Below are positions 28,332-43,300 of a DNA stretch of 64,000 nt, piece by piece; within the stretch, counting starts at the first letter, position 1, and each line of letters opens with the position of its first letter. The notes under the pieces were generated by a model. The model had not been told where the DNA came from, did not search any database, and worked only from the letters and a program-made list of their open reading frames with translations. Source of the DNA: Xylocopa sonorina (lineage: Eukaryota; Arthropoda; Insecta; Hymenoptera; Apidae); assembly GCF_050948175.1 (NCBI RefSeq), contig NC_135198.1, positions 7,887,001 to 7,951,000 of the forward strand. Reading direction: 5' to 3'. The translations under genes were made by a program, and so were the position numbers.

Positions 28332-31300
28332 GTAAGTTGCACCCCTGCGACAATAAAATACGTGTCAGTTTTAGAAAAGAATTTTGACGCAAAAGAGACG
28401 CGATAATTTACAAATAACGCTCAGAAATAATCTCTTCAAAAAAAAAAAAAAAAAAGAATGAAGGTATAAGCAACTGTTGGATGTCTCTCTCGTAGGAACC
28501 GGAAGACGCGACTCAGCGACGCAGATCACGTCCACGTCGCCCCCGAACGAGACGCAGGAGTCCTCGAGGACGCACCAGCGTCGTCGACGCTCGAGTTTGG
28601 CACAGCTGACGGACATTCTGCGGGAATGGAGCGGCGGTGGCGGTTCCGGAAAAGGCGAGCGCGGCAACAAACTCTGCCGCCGCGAGACGCTCGCGGACAT
28701 CGCGAAATCCATGCCCTGGTCCAGACAGACGACCACGGACGCCAGCCATCTGGAGCGGTTCCGGAAGAGGCGAGAGAGCTCTGTGGACAGCGGAATCAGA
28801 AGCCAGGCGTCAGTGAAATCGAGGAGGGATTCTGCCATCAGCGACTTCAAGAACGACATCGCCAGGCTCTGGGGCAAAAAGGACGCTGCGCCACAGCCGC
28901 AACCACCTCCTGCTGTTATTCCACCTACTTATCGAGGTACGTTGATGAAGTTTCTTCGTTAAAATTGTTTCTTACGCGCACGAAAATTGTACGCGACTGG
29001 ATTGTTACTCTGTAGGTGGATGATTACACGACGCAGAGGAATTTGTGATTATCTGGATCAGAGATTAATCGATTTTTAGCAGTCAACGGATCCAATTTTG
29101 CGAGTCGCGCGAATTATCGCAATAATGAAATAATTAATCCAGGTTATTGGTTATTGTTCGTTCGTATTATTCAATATGCATAGACTGTTTCTATAGCAAT
29201 GTATGATAATTTGATGCTGTGAAATCAATTATCGTCCGCGCGATTTATAAAGTTTGTGTAAACACGAAATCTAGCGAGGTATATTCATGATGTACAGTAG
29301 CGTTCGATGAACTCATTACTGAGAGTACTCTTTAACTTCTGAACCTCTCTTGAACTCTGCGAAGAAAATGAAAATCGGAAGGTCCAAAGTTTCTTGGGTT
29401 TTCGCGATGCTTAAATTCAAGGGGCAATCTCGTCGCGTTTTAAAACTTGATCGTCGTTTAACGCCAAACGTTCTCCAGGTTCCAGCGACTCGAGGGGATC
29501 CCGTCGCGGTTCCGGCGAGAGCGGAAGAACCAAGAGTCCCGGCGAACGCAAGCATAATTGCCGTCATCACAGGCGCAGACAGTCGCAGCAATCACAGCAG
29601 TCGGTGGACAGCGGCAGCGGCGTAATGCCCGCGAAATATTACAGAAGCGATCAAAGACCCAGCGCCTCGAGCACTGACAGCGCGGCCAGCAACGCCGTCA
29701 GGTACGTAATCAGAACGCAACAATAGGATTCGAGCCAGTGACTTCAATCGGTTACCTGTGTAACCCTTACTCGCTTCGCCAGCGTGCATCTACTCTTGTC
29801 ATTTCTCATTGATCGCGTCACGCTTTGTACGCTGGCGAAACGAGGATCACCGATCACCCTTGCATACGCGTGTCTTTGATTGAACTATCCCCTCACGAGA
29901 AGACTTGTCATCCCCTCATAATTTTTCGCAATGTTCTCTTACATTTTAACGCGAATTATCGTGGAATTTCTCGAATGACACATATCTACTTTGTTTGAAA
30001 AAGAGAGTTAAATGGACCAATTTTTATTCAGAGAACACCTGGAAGCCCGCATTTCCATGGACAGAAGCGAACGATCGAGCAGCATCGAGGGGAAGATACA
30101 GCCCACCGTGGACAAGGTATTGACGCCCACGGTGGACAAAATTTTAACGCCCACCACCACGACGACTACGCCTCTGATAGAGAACAAGACCCCAGTGACG
30201 ACGAGCACAGAATCGAAAACCTCGACAACCTCGACGACCACCACGGTCTCGTCGACGACCACCACCGTGACGATCTCGACCACGCTGACCGTGGGCACGA
30301 AGACCGCCTTCGAGGGCAAGAATCTAACGTTAGACGCGACCATCACTCCTCCAACCATCGTGATGTCATCAGTGACGCCGCCAAGCGTTTCACCAACGAC
30401 TGGTAGCAGCCTTCCGCTACCAGGAACCTCGACTTCCGGTAGCTCCAGCCCAGTTGGCTCGCCAAACGTCAACACGCCGACGCATCCTCTGCTCGCCACC
30501 AGAAGGGACTCGACCACTCAGGTGATGTGATTCTAAAAGAATTCGCAGACATTTTCGAATATTGCTGTCTCTAATAGGAGTCTGATAGAAGAACGAAACG
30601 CGTGTAGTAAAAAGTATTTTAGAGTTGAATGCTTGGAACGATTTAAGCGTACGTTGTATTAAATGAAGTGGTGATACATACGTTTGGTCAGACGTAGAGT
30701 AAAAATGAGGAACAGGTGTTTCTAGACGTTTTATCGTTGAATAAATGAATGATATTGTTACAGTGTTACCAGAAGGGGAAAGAGGCATCGCCAAACAAAA
30801 TGTCCAGATTGATAAGACAATCAGCTGCCATTGACGAGTCGATGCCACCCGCGCGACGACGCGAGAGCCAGCCAACTTTGTCACCGGATACCGACGAAGG
30901 AGGTACAATCATTCACACCGACCATTACCCACCATTCTCACCCCTGCTACAAAATAAAGCTACCAATGTAACCCTGAATAGAATTATATCTATCTTTCTA
31001 AGCACGATATCTCTCATTGAAACCATCTCTCAACTGTTCTTCTTTCACCTCCTCTTATCTACAATTTCGAAAACCGAGTCGTTTTTGTACGTGTCATTTC
31101 TTAATGTGAATTCAGCTGTAACTCATAGAATTTCACAGAATTTAGACGCTCGAAGCATAAACGGGGCGAACGAAAACGGCTCGATTTTTCTTCCTATCAT
31201 TCGCAAGGATTCTTCATTCACTCTGGCAGTATCTGTAGTATATCTCATATATCAGAATCGAAATCGAGAAATGAAAAATGCAAATGTTTCGGGTGTTCTC

Positions 31301-34300
31301 GAAGGGCGAAGAGCTCGCAAAGACTCGCTGAGCCCAGACACCGCCTCGCATTCGCGACGCCGTGACTCGAGGAGCCATCTGAGCCCGGACAGGGCTGTCG
31401 ATAAGAGGGATATCAGTCCTATCAGAGGGAGGTCGCAGCTGAGGCGACAGTCGATGTCGATGGCGGGGCGGTCGCCACCCAGGTACCTGGATTCTATCGA
31501 TTTTCTCGTGACCGTGTCTGCTGGTAACGTAACTCCATCGATAGGAAGCGGTGCAGGACGTTCGCATCGCTCGTCGATGTTAACTCTCTGAAAAATTGAT
31601 TTTCTAATATTCTAAATCTATACTAAATAATAATTCTAAATCTATACGCTTCTTTGAATGATGTTCTTACAATTTATCTGCAATTAGACACTTTTGTGAC
31701 GCAGATCACCGGATAGTTCGACCTGTTCGTCGAGAGACCCGAGTCCTTGCGCTCGAGCACCCATGTCGCACGCTCCCATCGCGAGAAGACAGTCGACCAC
31801 GACTGAGATCTTCATCGCTCGTGGTTTTCGACGACAGAGCACCACGGAGGAGATAAAAAGGTGTCGAAACTTTCGCAGGCAGAGCTCCCAGAGCGAGGAA
31901 GCGGTCAGTTGCGTACGGACAATTGAAGATTTACTCATCGATTTCTATTTCCGCTATCCGGATGACTATTCCTTTAAAATGTTCCGTTTCTTGTTCCTGT
32001 TAGGTTCAAAGATTTCGAGGACGCCGGGACAGCTCGGCGCAGATCACGGACGGGACGTACGCCTCGATGACCGTCGAGACGTCCAACACCTTTTTCGATA
32101 TCAGCACGCAGACTGGTGAGTCATGAATGTCACGATCATTTATCATACGCGAGGATCGCAAGCGGAGGTCCGCTGCGAGGCGAAATGGAAATGGAATTTT
32201 CGATGCGTTCAATTGTATTAGGAGGTAGTCGTGCCGCATCGATTTGCTTTCAAATACCCCGCTGCATCCCAAGTAGTACGATCTGTGTATAATCAGACAG
32301 GTCCATACTAATATTACTGTTAAATGGAAATTATAATGCTGTACTAATTATTGTTCTCCTATGATGTAATTTCAGCTAGAAATACATTCACTTCAAGCTT
32401 CATTCAGTCGAATCACAATATCTTAACCGTTTCATATTCATAATTATTTTCGTCTCACGAATCAAATTCCTTAAACTTTTATTTTCTACGGAACATTTTC
32501 AATTTCCGCAGATACAACATTAATCTCATTGTAACTTGAAAACAATCAAAATAGAACATGAACCTTCACCGTCTATTGCTTCTACACATCGAAACCCAAC
32601 ACTTTCAACCTCTCTCATCGATGTCACTTCAATTCCTCAAAGAACTACGAATCCTACCCTTCCAACCAATCATACCATTCGTTGTCGAAGGGTTAAGAAA
32701 CCCATCACCAAAGAAAGGTTCACCAAACCGTCTCCATCAACCGAGGAACTCGATCAAATCTCGCGCGTTCGACGCGTCAGGACGAAACACGCCGAATCGA
32801 AGCGCGGCATGCGCCCTGGCAACGGCGTTCGTGGGCTCCAGCCGGCGTCGCGACGCCGCGCGGCGTCTCCGTGGACGCAGGCGTCGTGACAACGACGCTG
32901 GTTCAACGGAGGGACATTGGGGTCGTGACAGTCGATAGCCAGCCGAAAAGGAAACTAGCCTTGAAGAGCTGCTGTTCGTCGAGCGTGTGCGTGTGTTCTT
33001 CTCGCGTCGAGACGCGTACGCTGGCGTATCCTGCTGGATCGGAGGACGCGAGAGCCGCATTCTGCACGGCGTACAAGACACGTCGGAAGAACTGTGCGGT
33101 TTGGCACTCGTGAAACCCGGCAGGACTCTCTGGTCAGTGATCGTGGATCAGCTTGTCGTCCTGATCGAGGATCGAACGACGTTCACCTGCGTCCTGACGA
33201 TCGCCAACGTCAGCTGGCTGATCGAAGGAACACCCAGCAAGAGGAATCACAACGGTGTCCAGGCCATCTCGACGTGGAACAGTGCGATTGCGGGTGAAAA
33301 GTAACTCGCGTGTTGACAGGTCCTCCTCCTCGTTCCGCCTCTCGAGGATCACCTGTTCCTCTCCGCAGCGTGTTTACTCTCGCGACGAGTCTACTCGTTC
33401 CCTATCGCGAGCAAGCATCAGCTCGAATGGTCGTTACGAACCAAATCCCGTACGTGGGATCCAGCTGTTCCACCCGCCGGATGACAGGTTCGATTTTCCA
33501 TTAGAACGATGGGTGGGGTGCCATTCGAGCGGTGATCGAAGGATCCTCCGCTGGATCGATCGTGCGATCTCGTAACTCGAAGCGTGTGCAGGACTCGCCC
33601 GCCTGGCTGCGTGTCCTTGGCGAAGAGGGTGGCCAAGACTGCACCAGTGTACGACCAGTGAGAGGACGCAACCACTTGTGGCGGTTCGTGGCTGATATTT
33701 CTACTGTCACGATCACTTGGAAGCCGGCCAAAGGAAGCTTCTTCTCTCTTTCTCTTCCTGTCTCGAACTCTCTTCCTCGTTCCTACGTTTTTCTCTGTCT
33801 GTGCGCGTATCATTCGTCAGAGATCTGATAATGGATCCTCGATGATCTCGTGTCTCGTACGCCTCAGGATCGACGGTGCGCGCGTTCGCCGGATGTTTGC
33901 TCGCGCTCTCGCGGTGTACCCGTGTGACATGTGACAAGCGAAAGGACGAACGAGGTGCGCGGAAGAGTGTGTGATGGGCAGAAGGGACCAGCCGCGTCGA
34001 CGAAGAATTCCGTTTGGCCAGCAGCGACGACGGGATGTGGTTGCCGCCTTTCGTCGAGCTGACGCTTCGTCGGAGGTAGGACGACGGTACGTCGCGCGTC
34101 GAGACGCAGGTTGTACACACAACTGGTACTGTGTCGCTCTATATACGGGGTGGTTCCGTTTTCTCCTGGCAAACTACGGATATTGTTTCGCTCTATATAC
34201 GAGAGATCTTTCCGCGTTTTTACCAACGCCTTAACCAATCGTGGGGATCGTTTCTGCTCATATACGGGGTGTTTCAAGTCTGTTGACTAATAAAATTGCT

Positions 34301-37300
34301 GCTTGGGAATCGCCTCGATTTATTTCCGTGGCTTTCGAACGGACTGGAAATGCAACGCGTGTACACGTGAACAGAGGGGGGAAATAATGTTATATGACGT
34401 TTGGTTACAGTCTAAACGTTACCAGCAAACGTTCCGCGCAAGGCGAAACCGGTAACAATGAACAACAGAAAGCTAATTATCGCTGACACTAGCTAATAAT
34501 TACGGTAGAATATTATGTAAATTTATATGGACCGGGCACAATGATATTCCATCTATTGTTACGCACACGTTTCAACGTCGCGTTCAATATTTGCTTTGTA
34601 ACCATAATGACGCGTGTACTTTCGAACATCATGTAACATTCATTCTTTCCTCGTTCTGTCGTCGTCGAAGTTTGTACAGAGAAATCGAGAACGCTTTGTG
34701 TATACTGATTCCTTCTTTGAATCAATGGTTATCGTTCTTCTTATTATTCGGTAAATTGCTAGCGATTTTCGTGCGCGTACGATCGCAACGCGTTTAAGAT
34801 GAAATATCGCGCAGACACATTTCTGAAGTGTCTGCGAACGTAAACATTTCAAAAAAAAAACCAATCTCCTTTTTAGCTCCAGATGTAGGTTACCCTTCGA
34901 GCTCTTAATTGGCTCATTTCTTACTGTCAGCTACAATCTCCTTCGAACAAAAACCAACTATGGCTGCGATGATTTAAGTTCCTGCAAACTCAACATTTGC
35001 AATGCGCGTTCTCCTAATCGAAACAGTATGACAAATCGAGGAGCAAGGAAAACTGTGCGATATCGCACGCTCGACTGATTAAATCGTCGATCAAACTCGT
35101 CAGCAAGTTAAATAACGTAATTAAAAAAAAATATTTGACTGTTGATTGAACTGTTACACCAACATTGAACTTTTTTCTGCTATTTTAACGAGAAATGTGA
35201 AAAATCTAGAGAACGCGAGAGACCACTCTCTTCAACGATGATCCTTCGATCTTTCTAGAGCAAGTAAAAACGTCTGAACTCGTGTTCGTCTAACAGATCG
35301 CACGTAGATTGAATATTTCTCGGAGGGGCGGAACTCGCGGGGGTGAAATACGTTTCGCGCGGTCGTTAAAAGAGTCGAGGGTATTTTCGTCGCGCGGTTT
35401 TACGAGCACTGTGATTAGCGGAGCGTAGAAACGCCGCTCGTTAGAATGGTTTTATTATCCGGCCACATCGGAGTCCTCCACGAGGCGTTGAAACGCGACG
35501 CGTCCCATGTGCATTACGACCGTGGGAACGGCTACTTTTATGGGCCACCGTGATCGGTATTCACGGCACGCACCGGACCTCGCGATCCCTCCGTTCGTCC
35601 TGCTCTTCATTAAACTCGACGGGATTTTTAATCGCGAGCTACGACCGTTTCCCGCTGGAACGATCGCGAGTGTTTAATCCTGGGTCGAGGAAGGGTTGTT
35701 CGACGAGGCACCCTCGTCGAAGTTCTGTCGATTAATATTGGCGGGAGAAAGTATTTCTAGAAAGTGTATACTAAAATTTACCCAGGATATAATTACAGTT
35801 CTTCGTTTCTTTTCTTTCTATGCTCGACCAATAATTTTTTACCATCACGTAATCTTCAAATAGTAAATCATCTAACTTCTATTTTACACAATTTCTTAGC
35901 TAACCTTCGTACCAATTAAAACCGCTCAAACATATCTCAGTAATATACAAACGCGCTCGAATTAATTCTCACAATTAAATCTACAACGTCCATCTTTAAC
36001 TCTTGGCCAGAACTTCCAAATTATCCACCAACCAACCAACTAACCAACCGCTGTATAAACCACTCCAGCGGCCTTTAATTTCGTTGAATCGCACGAACAG
36101 GCCCGTCCTGACCGTTCGCCTTTATTGGTCTCGTTTCGTTCGGCCAGGAGACAAAATGGTCGAGAAGGGGGTTGAAAAGTTCTCTGTTCGTTACTCGAGG
36201 CGGTGGCTGAAAGACGTTCCTCGCGAAATTTCCAGCAACAACGTTAAGTTTCACGTGGCGCACGAGTAGCGTTTGCTCGTTACGCGAACAAGTTGGTACA
36301 ACTCCTGGCCGCCGGAAGTCGTTACAACCGTTCTTCTTCTGCCGCCCGCCCCTGTTGCGCCGGCTCTTCGCTTCGAGACACCCCGCCCTCGTGATTATCG
36401 TCGAGCGAAAATTCCGCTGCGCTGCGAAACGCTCTCGCAGCAAAGTTCCTGCTGGGCTTCTTGCTCGTTGCGCTGCTTCTTCTTCTTCTTCCTCGACGCG
36501 CAGGTACGAACGCAGCCACGACGAGTCTCCTCGTTCGTGAATTTAATTACCAGGACGACGAGAACGCGGACAATGGACCGTGGATACGCGACAAGGGCTG
36601 CAAGGTGGAGAATTTCCCCTCGTCGTTGGCAACGGTGGGGAATATTTGTCTCTGGCTCGCGATAACTTTTCACGCGACTCGTTGGATTTCGTGCGATTGT
36701 TTTTGTTACGTTTCATTGAGTTGGTTTCGCGCATACGGGGATTACAAACGATCCTACCCTTTGTTGCTGCGGAATTTTTCAAAGGCAATTCGAGAAATCT
36801 CGATCGTACGAGTTTACTGGGTAAATTAGAATTTTTATTTTTACTGTTCTATGTATGACGTAGATTAAAGTTCTTTGGGTGAGTCTGTGGGTGCTTGTGT
36901 ATTCACGGAAAATTGAAATACGCGAAAAAGTACAGGATGCGTGTAGTATGCAAGAATATGCAAACTGTCCGAAGTAAAATAAGTATTACGATATTTAGAG
37001 AGCGAAAGAGATCGCAATTTGAATCTCCCTCTATGTGTTTATCAAATACAAATTTGCTTGAATATCCCTAGTTAATTACCAATAACCGAAAAGCAAAATT
37101 TCAATCGTAATCACGGGAACAGAATCACTCGCAACGAATATTTACGCGAACTGGTGGAAAAAAGAAATTGCCAGTGAACCCAATTCCCATGACTCTCCAC
37201 GTGGCCCCAGCCAGAGCAGTTCCATTACCACAGCGACTCGTCGTTATTCTTCGCGACACCCACCCCCATCGGCGGCCTCTCCTTTGTAGCTGTCCGTTCT

Positions 37301-40300
37301 CGCCTTTCCGTTCCATTTGAAAGCGAACGAAGGAAGAACGGCAGAAACAAAGGCGAAGATAAAGTATTCGAGGGAGGGGAAAAAAAGAATTGGCCTTAAT
37401 TCGCGAGCCGCGGACTAATGCAATCCTCCCCGTAGTCCGCGGCTCCATTTCGAAATTGCGTTAGAGGGGCTGCTTCCGCATTCTCGCGTCGGAGCGTGGA
37501 ATAATAAGGTGAAACATACTCCCTGCCCCGTGCAATCCCATCGTTCCTCTTCTTTCTCCACGGACAGTCGGTCCATTTCGCCTCTCCTCGACCCACTGGA
37601 ACGTTCCACGGACGAGCGAGGGGTTCGAGAGGGTAGGGAAAAAATCGTACGGTCGATCTTGGACGGTTCGTTTCCTCCTTTCCTTCCTTCGTTCCTTCCT
37701 TCCTGCCTGCCTTTTCCTCGACCACTTGTAGACGCGCACAATGGCCAGCGTTTCGCTCGAGACGGTGAACAGATGGACAGAGAGGAGCAAGAGGAATTGT
37801 ACTCGACGAATGGAAATTCAATCGAACAGACTGATCGCATTATTCCCTAATCTAACCTCTTCCTAGTGGGAACAGCCTGGGCGGTTGTCACGCGAACTCG
37901 ATGGCCTGTTAACCCTTCGCGCTCGACGATTTTTTCGGTCAGGGGGTGCAAGTCCAGACGATTTCGCGTGTAAATGAATTTATATAAAAATTAACATACG
38001 AAAGTGTTAGATTTTGATGTATTATCTGTGTTTAGATTTTGAAAAATATAATTATTGGAGTTCTAGTTCTGTAGCTGCGTTTGGTGTGATGTTTTATGTA
38101 AACACTTACCAAGGCATTCTGAATTGGAGGAGTCTTGTGGGTCCATCGCTGCTACTTCTCGATTCACTGTCTAGTACACTAATTTTTCTATTTCTCACAC
38201 GCGATACTATATCACTATCATAGATAGATACGTTTTTGATCAATTCGAAATCAAACTTGTCTTAAAATTTGTAAAATGTGTGGCGCAAAATTTCGTGATA
38301 CGTGTGCTTGCTACGATCGTCGAAGCTGTACTGACGCTAGACACATTGTATTCAGGACTACAGTCGTAGAGGACTCTTATCTTAATCCTCATTTGACGTC
38401 ACAATGTCACTTTCCAATCGAAGACATAAACAGACTAAGAGATCTATTCTCAAACCAATGCTTCGCTTCTATTAATTGGAGAAATGTTAATAGAACGAAG
38501 GGTGGATAGGCTGCACAGTGCTTCGTGCAAGTGGTTTTGATTTCTTTCGTTTAGTGACAGTTGCTTTTTAATTTGTATTTTTTGGTGAGATAATGATGGG
38601 ATGCTGAAGATGATTGTTAAGTTTAGGCTGACATTTGAGAGAAATATCGCGGTAGAATTTGTTCCGCGTTCAGAATTATTTTATTTATCCTACAGATATC
38701 GTTAGGGGCTATAAAAATTAAATTTTCGATTTTCACGCGTGGGTGGCGCGCGTTTATTCAATAAATATATTCCACGCTTTTAATCCCGTAATTCTTCGAG
38801 TCGCAACAGTTTTTTTCGAACGATTTTCGCGTCTCTTTGAAAATTGCTAAATTATTTCCATTCGGAAAATACTGCACGATGATATCGCGCGACGGCACTG
38901 GGATTGATTGCTCGTGACAAGTGAAAATAAAATTCGCTTCCGAACGTTTGATTTCGCAAAGTGATATCACGGTTTTCGGTCGTGGACGCATTTCCCGTGA
39001 CGGTACACGCCAGCTTTTAATCGATAACCATTTTTACGCGTTGTCATTTCCTTTCGTACGGTAAAATTATTCCTCTGTTTCGAATGCACATTTATTTCAT
39101 GCATTTCTACCGAACGAAACTAGTTCGACGAATACTCGATGCAAACTTTCGCGATTTATTTTCGCTAATTGCAAGTTTTTATCGAAACATCTGCAAATAT
39201 TTTCGTAAACGCGAATTCGATCGATGCACGTGGACAACTGGACAACTTTTTTTCCCATCCCACTAGCAGAACTCGATATATTACACGTCTATTTCATTTT
39301 TCTCTCCTCCGTCGAGAGAGTTCCTTTAGATTGCAATAAAATTGAATGTATCACGCATCCATCATACTTATATCTGACTTCACCATGATACCATCCATCA
39401 CGTGTTCCTATAGTCACAACATAAAAACCCGATACATATGTAATAAACGTAAATATATACACGAGAGATCAATAGTGGTAAAGTTCAACGTCACCAAGTA
39501 GTACGACTCAATATTTCATTCACTAATGCTATTTATGCCCCTATATCATTCAGCTGCGAGTGAAGTGCGGTATGAAAAACTTCATCGTTATCCCACCCCT
39601 ATCAATAAGATGCTTCGACGTGCACGGATACCATCATTTTTCACCGAATTGTAGCGTACACGCTATTTTAAGTGGTACAGCTCAACCATTATCGCAGTAC
39701 TCTTTACGACTGCAGATAAACGAGAGAATAAAACGTTCACTCTGGACATTATCGACTAGTTTACAAATCTAAATGTTATCTGACGCCATGAAATTGTTCT
39801 TTGCAAATGTTATAAAAGTAATAAATTTTTTTCAATGATAAAATTCGTGTTACGATAAATGTTTGAATTTTTTGAGAATATTGCTTGTCGATTAATGTAA
39901 TATTGCTCGTTTTTGACTAGGATTGGACGAACGACAAATCTGTTATAATTGACTCCATCGTACATCCGCTGTCTTCGCTTCTCTCCTCTCCTCTCTCACT
40001 GGCGAAGTCGCCAAGGAATTCCGACCGCGATAACTGCCTGGCAAATAATTATCATTTTAACGGTACGTGGCCGTGATCGTCAGCGCACCGCGATCCCAGG
40101 AATTTCATTAGTTTCGATAAATTTCACCGGGTCCAGCCTCGATTGTCTTCCGTCATTAATTCCGGACAACGCAGTCGCATTCATCACTAATTCCTGCCCA
40201 ACGCGGCAACTCAATTCACCCGCGATCGATCGATCGCGTCGATTATTAATTAGGAACGTCCACGTCCACTGGATCTCTTCCCCTCCTTTCTCTCATTTAC

Positions 40301-43300
40301 GTATAATTCGATTAAATCGAACGAATCAAACGCATCTTTTCTTCCATCCACTTCCGTCAAAAAATACACTCTCCAACTTCGACGAGGACAATTTTCAATT
40401 TGCCTCTGTAATTGTGCATCGATGGAAAGTTGGTGGGAAAAATTTTGTTGCTGAAGTTACGCGTGCAATTGGACGCTCGAACCGAGGTTTCGTTTCAATT
40501 CCTCGGTGAAAATATCGGAAATCACTGGCGGCGCGTTTAAGGAAACGAGGAATCTCCCAAACGGAATTAAGCCATAAACTAGCTTAAGGAACTTCTTACC
40601 GGCAAATAAATTGTTATTAAGGGGGGAAAGTTTCGAGGGAATAATTCCGCATTATTAGGGAAGTTGGCGAGGGGAATTCGAGGTACATAAAATTAAGGAA
40701 ACGATTCGGAACTCCCTGGCTGATAGGCGGCGGCTCTGTATATTTAGTTTCAATTGAATCGCGTATCCGTAGACAGAGGCCGTCTGGCGTTTCGATTATC
40801 GCCAGGATTTCCTCGGGAAGAAATTGCGTCGAGCAACGAGATGGTTAATGATTTAACTTAACTTCGTTCCAATTGCTTGCTTCAATTGTCGCACTGCGAG
40901 CATTTAATATTCCTCCACTTAGAAACGATCGAAACGACTGAAAACCGTGCTCGAAGTCAATGAGCGACAGCTCAGTCAATTCTTGAACGAACGTGCATTT
41001 TCGATTCGCGATGCAAAACGTACAACGAAATTTATATTTTTTTATACTGGCAGGAACGCGCGTGTACGCGTTTCGATATTCTAACTACCGTTGAAAATTG
41101 CATGGAACCGAGAAAGGAATTTGAAAGCATCTCGCGGATCGGTTAAATAATTCGGTAAGCAGCGAATACGATGTTTAAAAAATAAAGCTTCCTAAAGAAC
41201 TCGCGTACATTCTGGCCGCCGAATGGCCAGTTTGAAACACTACGTAACCATGTGGCGGATCCCAGCGCGAGGGAGTGACCGTACTTAGAGAACGAATATC
41301 GCCAGGAGGGTGGTATGGTTTAGAGATAGAGCCGAGGAAAGGGAGCTTTTAGGTGCGCGGCTGGGTAAGAAAGTCGGATGGCAGAATTTTAGAGCCACGT
41401 TCAAAAGGAACAGCCTTGGCTCAGGAACGAAAACAGAGAAAAAAGGGGCGTGGAGGATTTTTCGAACCGGGATTTCGAAAGAAATATCGCGGTACAGCTT
41501 TGGTGACGAAGAGTTTGGGAAGTTCCATGGGTGTTTGGCTAAAGTTGGCGAGCAGAGATCAGGGAAAGAAGAATTCCGGCGGATACGAAGGAAAATTTCC
41601 GGAACTTTCTGAATAAAAGCTGGCGGCAGGAAATGGAAGCGGAAGACTAACATCTTTTATAATAATCGCGTGAAAAATATTCCTCTCTGATCGTAACAAC
41701 TCCGATGTTATTAAAAACCAATCATCCTCGTAGCTTCTCACCGCGTGTATCATAAATAACAATTACATTTTCAATTTCTAAAGTAAACATGTACTCGTTT
41801 AATTAAACATAAACTGCTCCATTCGTGGTGCTCGAACTGACCACCGAAATTCAAATACACTCGCCCACCATCCCCTAATATTACCTTTCGCTTATCTCCT
41901 ACGTTCTTCCTGAGCAATATTCTCATTATCCTTGAAATTCTCAAACAAACACGATGAACCCTCTCAGACCTTCCCTTTGTAGGATTATAAAGAACAATAA
42001 AGAGTAAATTATTTTCTCATCCACCAATTTCCAATGTATCCAGTCCTCCTGATCGTCGACGAGAGAAAACGTTCATAAAATTAAATGCGAGCAATGAACA
42101 TCGAGGCCAGTCGACGCGTGATCGCGTATCAGGGGTGTTCTAATTGGGTTTCGCGCACGAATTCAGCGAAGGGCGTCAGGGAAATCGAGCTGTCTCCCTT
42201 TTTCCTCGCTCGAATTCTTCGATTTTTCCTTTTTTTTTACGAGCAGCGTCAAGTGACCGAGCCAGATAAGCCGGATGCTTGTTGGCTGGCGCGAGAAGAG
42301 TACCGCGGCGGAAGTTGAGGCGCCGATAAACCGAGCTTACCGCGGTGTCGCGAATGCCCTCGCCTCGTAACTTTCATCCCCCTGCGATGCGTTCGCCTTC
42401 CCTCGCGAAGAATCGCGCGTCCACGACGTCCTCGCGATGCGATCGCGTGGCTAATTCGCGGGTGATTAATTAAAAATGAACTCCACCTCGACTGAGGCTG
42501 AGTTGAGCGACGACGAGGAAGTATTCTGGGTGCTGCAAGAGTTTTTATTTTACTTTTAGTTTCGATTCTGATAAATATTGTTTCGAGTGAACTGACGAAA
42601 GACGAAAGTTTGTGTAATTTGGAGAGATTGACGCGTGTAGAAGTCTGGGAATGTTTGAGTAGACTTAAAATTATTTAATGTCGTCTAACGAGGTATCCCT
42701 GTCCGAGGGAAGTTTCATTCCAGGTCGAGCTTTCTTTTTTTGACTTTAGTTTAAGTCTGTTAGGTCCTCGAGAGGGAGCTTTAGGGATTTAGGTGGTTGG
42801 TCTACTCGGCTGGGTTAATTTAATGTCAACAAGTAGTTCGACGGTAGTTTGATGGAGTCAATAAAACGTGAATCCTAGCGACGTCGATCGTCGAGGTGGA
42901 AGAAGGCGTTAACGATGTTAAATAGTTCATCCAGAAACTATCTACGCGTGTATTTTTCTAAAACTGAACATCAATCTCGCTTAGTGATTTCGAGCGATCT
43001 GACGATTTACAATTTTCTTAAAAATTTCGATGAAACTCGAAATAGTTCGTCTGGTATTAAAAAAACAGAGGCGACAGTTCCGCGTCAAGCATGATTTACG
43101 AGACGCTCACTGGGTGGAACGCACACGTCCACTAAAAAGAAAAACCTTAAAACACCTGCTGTTTTTAATAAAACTTTAGCACTATCCCCTTCGGAAGTAC
43201 GCTTAATTTTTAATAAAATTATGGTAATGCATCGACGTCCTATACTTTCTTCATCGCACGAAGTATCCTCCCTTCGTACTTTTCAACGATCATCCGATTC

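Noticed and set aside
30749..31591. 280-codon open frame as a single exon or separate gene
   Set aside because: It is exon 5 plus stop-free intron 5 plus exon 6 plus a short read-through. Internal GT-AG sites match the phases of both neighbours, and the middle part lacks the Ser/Arg character of the flanks.
31688..31904. Alternative exon 7 start after the first AG
   Set aside because: That frame loses the RRQS repeats and does not enter exon 8 in phase; the AG at 31703-31704 does.
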